Assembly: GCF_019218295.1 (NCBI RefSeq)
Contig: NZ_JAHUZF010000006.1
Span: 558,001 to 622,000 of the forward strand
Source of the DNA: Maritimibacter sp. DP1N21-5
Lineage (GTDB): Bacteria > Pseudomonadota > Alphaproteobacteria > Rhodobacterales > Rhodobacteraceae
Length of the DNA: 64,000 bases
Direction: 5' to 3'
Of this stretch, positions 28,283 through 36,885 are shown one piece after another (position 1 is the first letter of the stretch; the number at the start of each line of letters is the position of its first letter). A model generated the notes under the pieces. That model did no database searches. It saw only the letters and a list, made by a program, of their open reading frames with translations, and was not told where the DNA came from. A program made the position numbers and the translations under genes.

Positions 28283-29071
28283 ATGGCCCGACCCAGGATC
28301 GGCATAATCGGAAACCCGGCCTTCTTGAACGAGACCTATCCGGTCCACGCGGGCGGCGTGATGAATTCCATCGCGGTGGCCGAAGTGTCCGGGGGCATGC
28401 CGCTGATGATCCCCGCCGATCCCGCCCTGGTCACGCTCGAGGACCTGCTCGAAACCTTCGACGGCTTCCTGCTGACCGGGGGTCGGCCAAACGTGCACCC
28501 CGAGGAATATGGCGAGGAAGCCACCGAGGCCCATGGCGCCTTCGACCGGGCGCGCGACGCGATCACATTGCCGCTGGTTCGCGCTTGCGTCGAACGGGGC
28601 CAGCCCTTCTTCGGCATCTGCCGCGGGTTCCAGGAGGTCAATGTCGCCATGGGTGGCACGCTCTATCCTGAAATCCGCGATCTGCCGGGCCGGATGAATC
28701 ACCGGATGCCGCCCGAAGGCACCGTGGAGGAAAAATTCGCCCTGCGCCACAGCGTGACCTTTACCGAGGGCGGGGTGTTTCACAGGCTCTTCGGGGCGCA
28801 GACGGTCATGACAAACACGCTCCATGGTCAAGGTATCAAGGTGCCGGGCAAGCGGATCGTGATCGACGGCCACGCCGACGACGGCACGCCCGAGGCGATC
28901 TATGTCGCGGACGCTCCCGGGTTCACGCTCTCGGTCCAGTGGCACCCGGAATACAATGCCGCCAACGATCCCGTGTCGCGCCCCCTGTTCGAGGCGTTCG
29001 GCGTGGCGGCACGGGCCTGGGCCGAAGGGCGGCAGGCTGCGCCGGCGCAGGCGGTGCTCAGGGCGGGCTGA
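28283..29071 (+). CDS. Class I glutamine amidotransferase-like hydrolase (PuuD / peptidase C26)
   Basis: Protein of 262 residues from ATG 28283. The amidotransferase triad is visible: nucleophile Cys in PFFGICRGFQEVNV, and His and Glu in SVQWHPEYN. GFLLTGGRPNVHPEEY is the PuuD-type glycine-rich segment. Such enzymes hydrolyse gamma-glutamyl-gamma-aminobutyrate in putrescine degradation, but related hydrolases have other gamma-glutamyl substrates. No other puu genes are in the window. A longer frame back to 27614 overlaps glcG and is rejected. Confidence 0.9.
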   Translation: MARPRIGIIGNPAFLNETYPVHAGGVMNSIAVAEVSGGMPLMIPADPALVTLEDLLETFDGFLLTGGRPNVHPEEYGEEATEAHGAFDRARDAITLPLVRACVERGQPFFGICRGFQEVNVAMGGTLYPEIRDLPGRMNHRMPPEGTVEEKFALRHSVTFTEGGVFHRLFGAQTVMTNTLHGQGIKVPGKRIVIDGHADDGTPEAIYVADAPGFTLSVQWHPEYNAANDPVSRPLFEAFGVAARAWAEGRQAAPAQAVLRAG

Positions 29072-29106
29072 GACGCCGGGGCCGGGCGGACCGGAGGAAG
29101 TACGTC

Positions 29107-29544
29107 ATGCGAAACCTTGTGATCGCCATCCTGCTTGCGGTGGGCATCGTTGCGCTGGTGCTCGTCCTGAATGCCGGGCGCGGTGACGGGACCACCGTGC
29201 GCACGGATGTGTCCAGCGACGCGGTGACGGAACTGGTTGCGGTCAGCGTGCCGGAGCTGGACGGGCAGGCCGCCGAGGGCCGCCTGGTCTATGTCGCGAA
29301 CTGCGCGGGGTGCCACGGACCCAATGCAGGTGGCCTCGAAGGGGCCGGGCCGCCACTCGTTCACAAGATCTACGAGCCGTCTCATCACGGCGACATGGCC
29401 TTCTACCTTGCCGCGGTGCAAGGCGTTCGTGCGCATCACTGGGATTACGGTGACATGCCTCCGGTCACGGGGGTCACCGAGGCCGAGGTCGCCTCGATCG
29501 TGTCCTTCGTGCGCGCTTTGCAGCGCGAAAACGGCATCGAGTGA
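29107..29544 (+). CDS. Membrane-anchored c-type cytochrome
   Basis: Protein of 145 residues from ATG 29107 after ggaggaagtac. An N-terminal hydrophobic helix (VIAILLAVGIVALVLVL) acts as anchor or signal. One heme site, NCAGCHGPNAGG, lies at about residues 67-72, and the Met ligand is in YGDMPPVTGV near residue 120. It is therefore a class I-type single-heme periplasmic electron carrier. It lies 35 bp after the amidotransferase-like gene; its redox partner cannot be inferred. Confidence 0.92.
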   Translation: MRNLVIAILLAVGIVALVLVLNAGRGDGTTVRTDVSSDAVTELVAVSVPELDGQAAEGRLVYVANCAGCHGPNAGGLEGAGPPLVHKIYEPSHHGDMAFYLAAVQGVRAHHWDYGDMPPVTGVTEAEVASIVSFVRALQRENGIE

Positions 29545-29564
29545 CGAGGCGCCTCTGAGGCGGA

Positions 29565-32438
29565 TCAGGCCACGAAGGACGACAGGAGCCGCGCTTCATA
29601 CTCGCGCAGGACCTTGCGCGCGGTCTGGCCGTAGCCGTCGGGGTCGGCGCGCAGGTCCGGGAACAGCGTGAAGAGTTCCTCCCGCGCACCCGGGTCGATG
29701 GCGGTTAGCCCCTCGGCCCCGGGATGGAAGCTCTCGGAGGCCGCGCCATTGGCCCAGACGACCTCGTGGCGATCGAAGAGCATGTGGTAGTAGGTGACCC
29801 AGGGCACCTCGATCTGCCGGATTGAGCCTCCGTTTTCGAGGTGCTTGGCCGGGACGATCACCTCTGGCGTGTCGAAATAGATCGGCACCGGCCCGCCGGC
29901 GCAGAGCATCCGGTGCTGGGGCGAGACGTAGAGCACCCGGTCGTTGCCAAGTGCGCCGGGGGCGATGCGCATTGGTGCGATGGCGCCGCTGCCCGGAAGC
30001 GTGCGCCGCCCGATCCAACGAAGCGGCTGGGGGCCGTTGTCGCGGGTCAGGACGAAGTCGCCGGGGCGCAGGTCCTGAACCGGGCGTTCGCCATAGGGGG
30101 TCAGGATGCCGGTGTTCTGGGTGAAGCAGATGATCACGTTCTCGATGTTCGAGAAGTTCACCACCGTCCCGTCGGAGAGCGCGACCGAGCCGCTTTCACC
30201 GCTGGTATAGGTGATCGACCCCCAGTCGATGAGGCCGGCGAAGTCGAGCGTGTCGCCCGTGCCTTCGTCGCTTTCCGAGCCGACGATGGTGATCACGCTG
30301 CCCGGGCCGCCAAGCGCCAGCGTCGGGTCGAGGAAGAAGCTGTCGTCGCCTTCGCCGCCGTGGGCCGTATCGCCCGCGCCCAGGTGGAAGATGTCGTCGC
30401 CCGCGCCGCCATACATCCTGTCGGACCCGGCCCCGCCGATCAGCGTGTCATTGCCGCCGGGGGTGGGTTCGAGCAGATAGAGCTGCACGTTGTCGACCGA
30501 CGCGCCTTCGTTCGCGCTCGCGCCGCCTCCCACGAAGGTGAGCTGGTTCGTGCCGTCGCCCGAGCCCCCGGTGACCACGAATTCATAGCTCTCGAAGGTC
30601 GAGGTGTCGTCCGGGTCGATGACGGCGATCACTTCGCCGCCCCACATCACGGTGACGGTGTTGTCGCCCGGCGTGCCGTCCGCCGCGCTGGCGTAATCGG
30701 CCACGTCGAAGGTGAGCAGATAGTTCTCGCCCGTGGTGATCCCCGCCACCGTCTGCGTGACCGAGGACTGGCCAGCCGAGGCCGCCATGTCGAGCCAGTT
30801 CGACCCTTCGGAGGCGTTCACACCGTAGCGTGGGAGGTGAAAATCTATGTCGCCGCCGTTCGTCTCGAACCACCCCGGAACGGTGGACCCGGAGGATTGA
30901 TATCCCCACCCGGTCGAGGTCATACCGCTCGTATCCTCGAAGGAGCCGTTCACGATGAGGTTGGGGCCGGTGGGCTCGGGCGGGGCGTCGCCATAGAGCA
31001 CGTCGTCTCCGTCGCCGCCATCGACAGTGTCGTTCCCGGTGCCACCCTCGATCCGGTCGTTGCCGGTGCCGCCGGTGATCGTGTCGTCGCCCCCGTCCCC
31101 GAAAAGCGTGTCGTTGCCCGCGCCGCCGTCAATGGTGTCGTTGCCGGTCGCTTCGAGCAGCGAGGTGAAATGGACGTCCGAGACCCAGAGATACTGCTGG
31201 TTCGCGTTGACGTTGGCATAGACGATCTCGATCGTCTGGACGGGACCGGCCACGGTGATGAGCGCCGAACCTTGGGCCGAGCTCTGCGCATCGGCGGTGT
31301 TGGCGGCGGTGATGACATTGCCCGAGACGGAATCGTTGCCTGAAAGCGAGATGGTCACCGGCACCGGGTTTCCCTCGGCGTCATAGGCGCTGATCGTGAT
31401 CACGTCGCGCCAGGACCCGGAGGCCGCGTCGATGTCGTTCAGGCGGAACGAAACGTTCTGGACCTCGTCCATAGTGTTCGCGCCCGTGCCAGCAAAGCTG
31501 ATCGCCGTCGTGGATACGGTCCCCGACCCGGTAGCGCCCAGAAGCAGGTTCGACGTGGCGTCCTGCACCTCCCCCGTAGCCTTGTAGGTCGACGCGTTGC
31601 TGGTGACGAAGCTCGCGTTGCCGTTCTCGTCGGTGAAGTTGACGGTGACGTCCACGGTGCCGGTGTTCTGGGTGAACCCCGCCTCGATGTCGGAACCCGA
31701 GGCCGCCTGCTGGATCCAGTCGAGGTGCTGTGCGGTGCCTACGGTCGACTGGGTGTCGCCGTAGATGACGTCGTCGCCATCTTCGCCATAGAGCGCGTCG
31801 TCCCCGTCGCCCCCATAGATCGTGTCGTCGCCGAAACCCGCCCAGACCGTGTCGTTGCCCGCGCCCGCGTAGACCGTGTTGTCCTGATGCGTGACGCCCC
31901 CGCCGAAGCCATCGTCGATCCGGTCGCCCTGCGCATCCGTGTAGGAGGTGTTGATCGTGTCGGCCCCGGCGGTGCCGTCCACCATGTTGTCGTCCCAGAC
32001 GTAGTCGGCGGCGTTGAAGGCCGGATCGCCCGCCGCCACGTTGGGGTTCGTGTCGTATTGCAACACCCGGTATTGCTGGCCGACCTCGAGCGGTCGCTCG
32101 GACAGGGTGTAAAGCCCCGCGGCGCTGCCGTTTTCCACATCTAACTGGATGACCTGAAAGGTCTCGCCGGTGGTGACGTTCTGGATCGTCCAGACGATCT
32201 CGCCGTCGACGGGCGTATTGTTCGAGGTCAGGCCATCCAGCGTTACGTTCGCCGTCGCGCTTTCGCCGCCCGCGTTGTCGTCGTCGAGCGTGGTGCCCTG
32301 GATGCCCGATTCCGGGTCGTTCACGGTGGCCTTGCCCACCGCCGTGGCGGGGCCGGTCCATGTAAACGTGCTGTTGATCCCGGTCGAGAATATACCCGAC
32401 GGGTTTACGGCATAGAATCTGACCAGATAGGTCGCCAT
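29565..32438 (-). CDS. Large RTX-repeat protein with C-terminal Hint domain
   Basis: Protein of 957 residues, no N-terminal signal peptide. Acidic beta-rich N-terminal region (1-150); first Ca2+-binding GGxGxD repeat block (about 188-228, AGAGNDTVWAGFGDD); a beta domain (240-430); second repeat block (430-484, GGAGNDTLFGDGGDD); a lectin-like module beginning NLIVNGSFE (494-657); third block (662-700); then a Hint domain (770-910). The Hint domain has the nucleophile-position Cys770 in CFTQNTGILTPYGERPV, the LRPGDFVLT turn and YVSPQHRM with His841. RTX repeats fold on Ca2+ after secretion, usually through type I export; the Hint domain may cleave or splice at Cys770. No export genes are adjacent. 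The second Hint protein at 37.8 kb shares the C-terminal architecture. Confidence 0.92.
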   Translation of the reverse strand: MATYLVRFYAVNPSGIFSTGINSTFTWTGPATAVGKATVNDPESGIQGTTLDDDNAGGESATANVTLDGLTSNNTPVDGEIVWTIQNVTTGETFQVIQLDVENGSAAGLYTLSERPLEVGQQYRVLQYDTNPNVAAGDPAFNAADYVWDDNMVDGTAGADTINTSYTDAQGDRIDDGFGGGVTHQDNTVYAGAGNDTVWAGFGDDTIYGGDGDDALYGEDGDDVIYGDTQSTVGTAQHLDWIQQAASGSDIEAGFTQNTGTVDVTVNFTDENGNASFVTSNASTYKATGEVQDATSNLLLGATGSGTVSTTAISFAGTGANTMDEVQNVSFRLNDIDAASGSWRDVITISAYDAEGNPVPVTISLSGNDSVSGNVITAANTADAQSSAQGSALITVAGPVQTIEIVYANVNANQQYLWVSDVHFTSLLEATGNDTIDGGAGNDTLFGDGGDDTITGGTGNDRIEGGTGNDTVDGGDGDDVLYGDAPPEPTGPNLIVNGSFEDTSGMTSTGWGYQSSGSTVPGWFETNGGDIDFHLPRYGVNASEGSNWLDMAASAGQSSVTQTVAGITTGENYLLTFDVADYASAADGTPGDNTVTVMWGGEVIAVIDPDDTSTFESYEFVVTGGSGDGTNQLTFVGGGASANEGASVDNVQLYLLEPTPGGNDTLIGGAGSDRMYGGAGDDIFHLGAGDTAHGGEGDDSFFLDPTLALGGPGSVITIVGSESDEGTGDTLDFAGLIDWGSITYTSGESGSVALSDGTVVNFSNIENVIICFTQNTGILTPYGERPVQDLRPGDFVLTRDNGPQPLRWIGRRTLPGSGAIAPMRIAPGALGNDRVLYVSPQHRMLCAGGPVPIYFDTPEVIVPAKHLENGGSIRQIEVPWVTYYHMLFDRHEVVWANGAASESFHPGAEGLTAIDPGAREELFTLFPDLRADPDGYGQTARKVLREYEARLLSSFVA

Positions 32439-32578
32439 GTCCTAATAAACGCTCTGCCTCGAAGCCGCCGGTTATGCCTCCGGTCGTGCTTTCATCGAGT
32501 CTAGGGGAAAACTTCTGTCATGGCGAGACAGTTACGCCGTCGGTGAGGCGCAAAGGATTGAAACTACGCCGGAAGAAT

Positions 32579-32608
32579 CGGGCCTGTGGGGTGATTGCCA
32601 CAGGCCCG
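32579..32608 (-). terminator. Hairpin at the end of the molybdenum-hydroxylase operon
   Basis: An 11-bp stem CGGGCCTGTGG (32579-32589) / CCACAGGCCCG (32598-32608) with an 8-base loop sits about 30 bp beyond the minus-strand stop at 32640. The T-tract on the minus strand is weak (attctt), so it may rely on other factors. Confidence 0.6.
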
Positions 32609-32639
32609 CTGCATTTGTGCGTGCTTTCCAACCCGAAGG

Positions 32640-34856
32640 TCAGGTCAGGAAATCGACCTCGTTGCGCAAGGGCAGCGACCGGATCCTTTTGCCGGTCAGG
32701 TCGAAGATCGCATTGGCGAGCGCCGGGGCCGCGGGCGGCACGCCGGGTTCGCCGACGCCGCCGATGTGCCCGCCCGAGGCATGGAGCGAAACCTCGAAGA
32801 CCGGGGTCGTGTTCATCCGAAGCGCGTCGTAGTCGTAGAAGTTGCCTTCGACGACCTGACCGTCCTCGAATGTGATCGCGCCCTGGATCGCGGCGGAAAG
32901 GCCATAGATGCATCCGCCGACAAGCTGCGCCTCGACGTTGCCGGGGTCGAAGATCTGGCCCAGATCGGCGGCGATCCAGACCCGGTCTATCCTGATCGCA
33001 CCGTCCTCGTCCGAGACTTCGATCACCTGGGCGACCGGCGTGCCGAAGGAATAGCTGATCGCAATCCCGCGCCCCTTGCCAGCGGGCGTCCTGCCCCAGT
33101 TCGACATCTCGGCCACGGTCTTCAGGACGTTGGCAGAAGGCGCATGGAGCGGCTCGATATGGGCCAGTCGGAATTCGAAGGGATCGGCCCCGGCCGAATG
33201 GGCCATTTCGTCGACGAAACTCTCCATGAAGAATGCGTTCTGCGAGGCCCCGACCGAACGCCAAAACCCGACCTGCGGCGTGCGCTCGGGCACGTAGCCC
33301 GCGATACGTTTGTTGGGGATCAGGTAGGGCTGGAGCGCCACGCCCTCGGTCACCATCGGGTCGGGCATCGCGCGGTCGATGCCCATGAAGGCCTTCATGG
33401 TGGCGCGCATGACCGATCCGGAGGAGAGGTCCGCCTTCAGCATGTCGATGCGCCCGTCCTTCACGGCACCGCGCATCCGCGCGATGGCGCCGGGGCGGTA
33501 GTGGTCGTGACGCATGTCCTCTTCGCGCGACCAGGCGAGCGAGATCGGCGTGCCGGGAACCGCAGCGGCGATCCGTGCAGCCTGAAGCGCGAAGTCGTTG
33601 AACCCGCGCCGCCCGAAACTGCCGCCCATGATCGTCGTCTCGACGGTCACGTCCTCGGGCGAGAGGCCGACGAGGTCGGCGGCGTTCTTCTGCGTGATGA
33701 CCGGAGCCTGAACGCCCGCCCAGATGGTCAGGTGATCGCCTGTGAAATGCGCGGCCGCCGTCATCGGCTCCATCGCCGCATGGGCAAGGAAGGGCGCACG
33801 GTATTCGGCGGTCAGATCGGTGTCGGCCTCGGCAATCTCGCCCGCTTCTTCGGGCACGTCGTTCGGGTCGCCGTCGAAGGCGGCTTCGAGGTCGGCGAAG
33901 ATCTCCTCGGTCGTCGCGTCATAGGGTGCGTCGCCCCATTCGATCTCGACCGCGTCGGCGGCCTGCATGGCCAGCCAGGTGTTCGTCGCGACGACGGCGA
34001 TGCCGTTGCCAAGGTCGATGACCTTCTCGACACCCGGCATCCCTTCGGCGGCGTCTGCGTCATAGCTCAGCATCTCGCCGCCCAGACGGGGCGACATGCG
34101 GACGGTAGCGAACTTCATCCCTTCCACGCGCTTGTCGATGCCGAACATTGCGGTGCCCGTCGCCTTGCCGGGCTGGTCGAGGCGCGGCTGGCTTGTGCCG
34201 AGCAGCGTCCATTCGTCCGGGGACTTGAGCGGCGGGTTCTGCGGCGGGTCGATATGGGCCGCAGCTTCGGCCAAGTCGGCATAGGGCAGGGTGGTTCCGT
34301 CGGTTGCGACGATCGCCCCGTTCTCGGCGCGAAGCTGATCGCGGCCCACGCCAAGCCGCTCGGCGGCGGCTGAAATCAGCACTTCGCGCGCCGAGGCGCC
34401 GGCGACGCGCATTTCCTCGGCAGCACCCACCATCGAGGTGGACCCGCCGGTGATCTGCATGCCGAAGATCCGCGGCACCGCCTCCATCACCGTCTTCGCG
34501 ACGGCGTTCGGCGGGGTGGAGTCGAAGTTGCGTGGCAGGAGGAACGCGGGGTTGCCATAGTCCTTGGACGGCGGGCCGTGCTCGACCTTGAGCATCGACA
34601 TCGGCACGGCGAGTTCTTCGGCCACGAGCGCGGCGAGCGTGGTCTGAACGCCCTGTCCCATCTCGGCCCGGGGCACTATGACGGTCACGCCCGACTGGTC
34701 GATGACCACGAAGCGGTTGAGCGCGGCGCCCTCGGCGGGCTCAAGTGGGTTTCCCGGCGCTTGCGTGACCTTGTATGCGCCGAAAGCTACGCCGCCGGCG
34801 ACCGCGACGGAGCCGACAATGAAAGCGCGGCGGGTGAAAGTTCCGAGTTTCGACAT
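32640..34856 (-). CDS. Molybdenum hydroxylase large subunit (isoquinoline 1-oxidoreductase beta-like)
   Basis: Protein of 738 residues from ATG 34856. A TAT signal (FTRRAFIVGSVAVAGG) predicts folded export to the periplasm. Molybdopterin-binding segments include PRAEMGQGVQTTLAALVAEELAVP, the glycine loop MGGSFGRRGFNDF and, near the C terminus, GVGEPGVPPAAPALANAIF, whose Glu corresponds to the catalytic base of xanthine-oxidase-family enzymes. Layout and size match IorB-type two-subunit aldehyde/azaarene dehydrogenases that lack the FAD subunit. Substrate unknown: N-heteroaromatics or aldehydes. The stop of the 2Fe-2S subunit gene is 2 bp upstream. An extended frame into that gene is a shadow. 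Confidence 0.92.
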   Translation of the reverse strand: MSKLGTFTRRAFIVGSVAVAGGVAFGAYKVTQAPGNPLEPAEGAALNRFVVIDQSGVTVIVPRAEMGQGVQTTLAALVAEELAVPMSMLKVEHGPPSKDYGNPAFLLPRNFDSTPPNAVAKTVMEAVPRIFGMQITGGSTSMVGAAEEMRVAGASAREVLISAAAERLGVGRDQLRAENGAIVATDGTTLPYADLAEAAAHIDPPQNPPLKSPDEWTLLGTSQPRLDQPGKATGTAMFGIDKRVEGMKFATVRMSPRLGGEMLSYDADAAEGMPGVEKVIDLGNGIAVVATNTWLAMQAADAVEIEWGDAPYDATTEEIFADLEAAFDGDPNDVPEEAGEIAEADTDLTAEYRAPFLAHAAMEPMTAAAHFTGDHLTIWAGVQAPVITQKNAADLVGLSPEDVTVETTIMGGSFGRRGFNDFALQAARIAAAVPGTPISLAWSREEDMRHDHYRPGAIARMRGAVKDGRIDMLKADLSSGSVMRATMKAFMGIDRAMPDPMVTEGVALQPYLIPNKRIAGYVPERTPQVGFWRSVGASQNAFFMESFVDEMAHSAGADPFEFRLAHIEPLHAPSANVLKTVAEMSNWGRTPAGKGRGIAISYSFGTPVAQVIEVSDEDGAIRIDRVWIAADLGQIFDPGNVEAQLVGGCIYGLSAAIQGAITFEDGQVVEGNFYDYDALRMNTTPVFEVSLHASGGHIGGVGEPGVPPAAPALANAIFDLTGKRIRSLPLRNEVDFLT

Positions 34857-34858
34857 GA

Positions 34859-35323
34859 TCAGGCCTCCTGCATCTTGGCGGCGGCGGAATGGATCGCGGC
34901 GCGGATGCGGGGGTAGGTGCCGCAGCGGCAGAGGTTGCCCGCCATCGCCTCGTCGATCTCGTCGTCCGTGGGGTTGGGTGTGGTCGCAAGGAGTGATGCC
35001 GCCTGCATTATCTGTCCCGACTGGCAATAGCCGCATTGCGCCACGTTGTTCTCGATCCAGGCGGTCTGGATCGCGGCGAGGCTGTCGGGGGTGCCCACGC
35101 CCTCGATCGTCGTCACCTCGCCCCAGACATCGCCGAGCGCCACTTGGCACGACCGCGTCGCCTCGCCGTCGATATGGACCGTGCAGGCCCCGCAGGCCGC
35201 GACGCCGCAGCCGAATTTCGTGCCGGTCATGCCAAGCTGGTCGCGCAGCACCCAGAGAAGGGGCACGTCCTCTGGCAAATCGACGCTGTGCGTCTGTCCG
35301 TTGACGGTGAGTTGGGTCGCCAT
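34859..35323 (-). CDS. Molybdenum hydroxylase 2Fe-2S subunit (IorA-like)
   Basis: Protein of 154 residues with two [2Fe-2S] domains: a plant-type ferredoxin N terminus ([16 protein letters not shown]) and the helical C-terminal domain ([13 protein letters not shown] and [12 protein letters not shown]). It passes electrons from the molybdopterin subunit, presumably to a cytochrome. It has no signal peptide and probably exports with its TAT-tagged partner. It is divergently transcribed from a TetR gene whose likely operators lie in between. Confidence 0.95.
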   Translation of the reverse strand: MATQLTVNGQTHSVDLPEDVPLLWVLRDQLGMTGTKFGCGVAACGACTVHIDGEATRSCQVALGDVWGEVTTIEGVGTPDSLAAIQTAWIENNVAQCGYCQSGQIMQAASLLATTPNPTDDEIDEAMAGNLCRCGTYPRIRAAIHSAAAKMQEA

Positions 35324-35360
35324 GGCTGTCTCCCTGATCCGCTGTGGCTCGTCTGTTCGC

Positions 35361-35424
35361 TTCTGACAAAGTGAGCGAAAAATGTCATACTGTCAATTGA
35401 CAGTTTGGAAGGATTTTGTCAGAA
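35361..35424. promoter_or_regulatory. Operator array between iorAB-like operon and tetR
   Basis: A perfect 16-bp palindrome ACTGTCAATTGACAGT lies at 35389-35404. It is flanked by a 10-bp inverted repeat, TTCTGACAAA (35361-35370) and TTTGTCAGAA (35415-35424), and a further TGTCA sits at 35383-35387. Five TGTCA/TGACA half-sites thus occur within 64 bp. The palindrome also contains two back-to-back TTGACA hexamers that could be the -35 elements of both divergent promoters. This is the expected place for the TetR product to bind. Confidence 0.7.
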
Positions 35425-35431
35425 CGTCTTC

Positions 35432-36034
35432 ATGCAGGCAGACTACGCGCAGATTTCTGGATCGGATGACAAGGCGGCCGCGATCCTCGCGGCAGCGACG
35501 CAAGCCTTCGCGCGCTATGGCTATCGGCGCACTTCGATGGCCGATGTAGCGGCAGAAGCCGGGATGAGCCGCGCCGCGCTCTACCTGCATTTCAAGAACA
35601 AGGAAGACATCTTCACCTCGCTTGTGCAGGCCTATTTCGGCCATTCGGCCAAGGCGATCGCCGTGGCGCTCTCACAGGGCGGCACACCGGAAGAGGCGCT
35701 GGCCCGGGCCTTCGAGGCCAAGATGGGGCCGCTTTTTCACAAGCTCATGGAAAGCCCTCACGGCGCCGAACTGCTCGACGCCAAGGCTGCGGTGTCGCCC
35801 GAGATCGTGCGGTCCTGCGAGGCGCAGGTTTCGGGCGTGTTCGAGCGCTGGCTTCGGGACGAGGCAGCGGCGGGGCGTTTGTCGCTCGCGGCGGGCGGCG
35901 GCGATGCGGCCCTGGTGGCGGAGTTGATCATCGGTGCGCTGAACGGCGTGGTCATGGCCGAGGCACCGCTGTCGACACTGCCGGACCGGCTCGCGGCCCT
36001 TGCGGCTGTGTTGGGGCGTGGACTAAGGGTCTGA
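35432..36034 (+). CDS. TetR-family transcriptional regulator
   Basis: Protein of 200 residues from ATG 35432. The N-terminal TetR helix-turn-helix is clear (TSMADVAAEAGMSRAALYLHFKNKEDIF). The C-terminal ligand domain is helical (VRSCEAQVSGVFERWL). An in-frame TTG at 35405 overlaps the palindromic operator and has no ribosome site; ATG 35432 also lacks a good site, but would be close to the 5' end if the TTGACA at 35397 is the -35 element. It is divergent from the molybdenum-hydroxylase pair, so it probably represses that operon and itself. Confidence 0.9.
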   Translation: MQADYAQISGSDDKAAAILAAATQAFARYGYRRTSMADVAAEAGMSRAALYLHFKNKEDIFTSLVQAYFGHSAKAIAVALSQGGTPEEALARAFEAKMGPLFHKLMESPHGAELLDAKAAVSPEIVRSCEAQVSGVFERWLRDEAAAGRLSLAAGGGDAALVAELIIGALNGVVMAEAPLSTLPDRLAALAAVLGRGLRV

Positions 36035-36050
36035 CCGGTACTACCGGCAT

Positions 36051-36329
36051 TTGGGCCGGGCAGGCAGAGGGTTCACCGCGGAACTTGGCGTGCTGGGCGT
36101 GTTCTTCGTCGCCCCGCTGGCTCTCAGTGTCGCGCCGGGGCCTGACAACATCTTCGTCCTGACCCAATCGGCGCTCTACGGGTTGTCGGGCATCGTGGTG
36201 ACGCAAGGCCTGTGCACGGGACTTCTGGTCCACACGGCCGCGGTGGCGCTTGGCGAGGCGGTGGTCTTCGCTGCCTCGGCCGCAGCCTTTACCGCGCTGG
36301 CGCTCCGGCTCGTCACCGCACAGAGGTAG
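36051..36329 (+). pseudogene. Truncated LysE-type amino-acid exporter remnant
   Basis: The frame encodes SVAPGPDNIFVLTQSALYG and GLCTGLLVHTAAVALGEAVVFAASAAAFTALAL, which closely follow the first two transmembrane segments of LysE/RhtB exporters (PGPDNIFVLTQS...GLCTGLLVHTAAVALG). The family is about 205 residues; here the match ends after about 70 residues and the frame stops at 36329 with unrelated sequence following. There is no good start or ribosome site. Most likely a 3'-deleted remnant left by rearrangement between tetR and the PACE gene. Confidence 0.8.
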
Positions 36330-36405
36330 CTTGAGACGCGGGCCGGGATGCGGTAGGACAGGCGCAAGCGAGGACGACCTCCCCCGGCATCGGGACTGAA
36401 CGCGC

Positions 36406-36438
36406 GGGACGACCCGGGCATTTGCCGGAGATCGTCCC
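36406..36438 (+). promoter_or_regulatory. Hairpin enclosing the ribosome site of the PACE gene
   Basis: GGGACGA (36406-36412) pairs with TCGTCCC (36432-36438), whose last base abuts the ATG. The GGAG ribosome-site bases (36428-36431) lie just inside the right arm. In mRNA this would partially hide the start region. Confidence 0.45.
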
Positions 36439-36864
36439 ATGCGCAACACCCAAGACCGTATTCGCCACGCCATCAGCTTCGAGTTGATCGGGCTCGCCCT
36501 CGTCATCCCGCTCGGCACGCTGCTTTTTCACATGCCCATGGGGCACATCGGGGTCGTCGGCGTGGTGAGCGCGACGCTCGCTACCGCCTACAACTTCGTC
36601 TTCAACCTCGGCTTCGACCATGTGCTGCGCCGGTTGCGCGGCACCACGCAGAAGACGCTCGCGCTCCGGGTTGGCCATTCCATCGCCTTCGAGGCGGGGC
36701 TCCTGGCGGTGCTGATGCCGTTCATCGCCTGGTATCTAAGCGTGAGCCTGTGGCAGGCGCTGGTCATGGACCTGTCCTTCGCGGGCTTCTACCTGGTCTA
36801 TGCCTTCGCGTTCAACTTGGCCTACGACCGGCTGTTTCCCCTGCCGGAATGGCAGGCAGCCTGA
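36439..36864 (+). CDS. PACE-family efflux transporter
   Basis: Protein of 141 residues with four hydrophobic helices and the tandem bacterial transmembrane pair layout of the proteobacterial antimicrobial compound efflux (PACE/AceI) family. Signature pieces: RIRHAISFELIGL near the N terminus (the Glu equivalent to AceI E15), the NFVFNLGFD motif, and the second-half repeats RVGHSIAFEAGLL and NLAYDRLFP. Members export biocides such as chlorhexidine or short-chain diamines, driven by the proton gradient. It lies beside a LysE remnant and a TetR gene. Confidence 0.9.
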   Translation: MRNTQDRIRHAISFELIGLALVIPLGTLLFHMPMGHIGVVGVVSATLATAYNFVFNLGFDHVLRRLRGTTQKTLALRVGHSIAFEAGLLAVLMPFIAWYLSVSLWQALVMDLSFAGFYLVYAFAFNLAYDRLFPLPEWQAA

Positions 36865-36885
36865 GCCCGGCGACGAGCGAACGTC

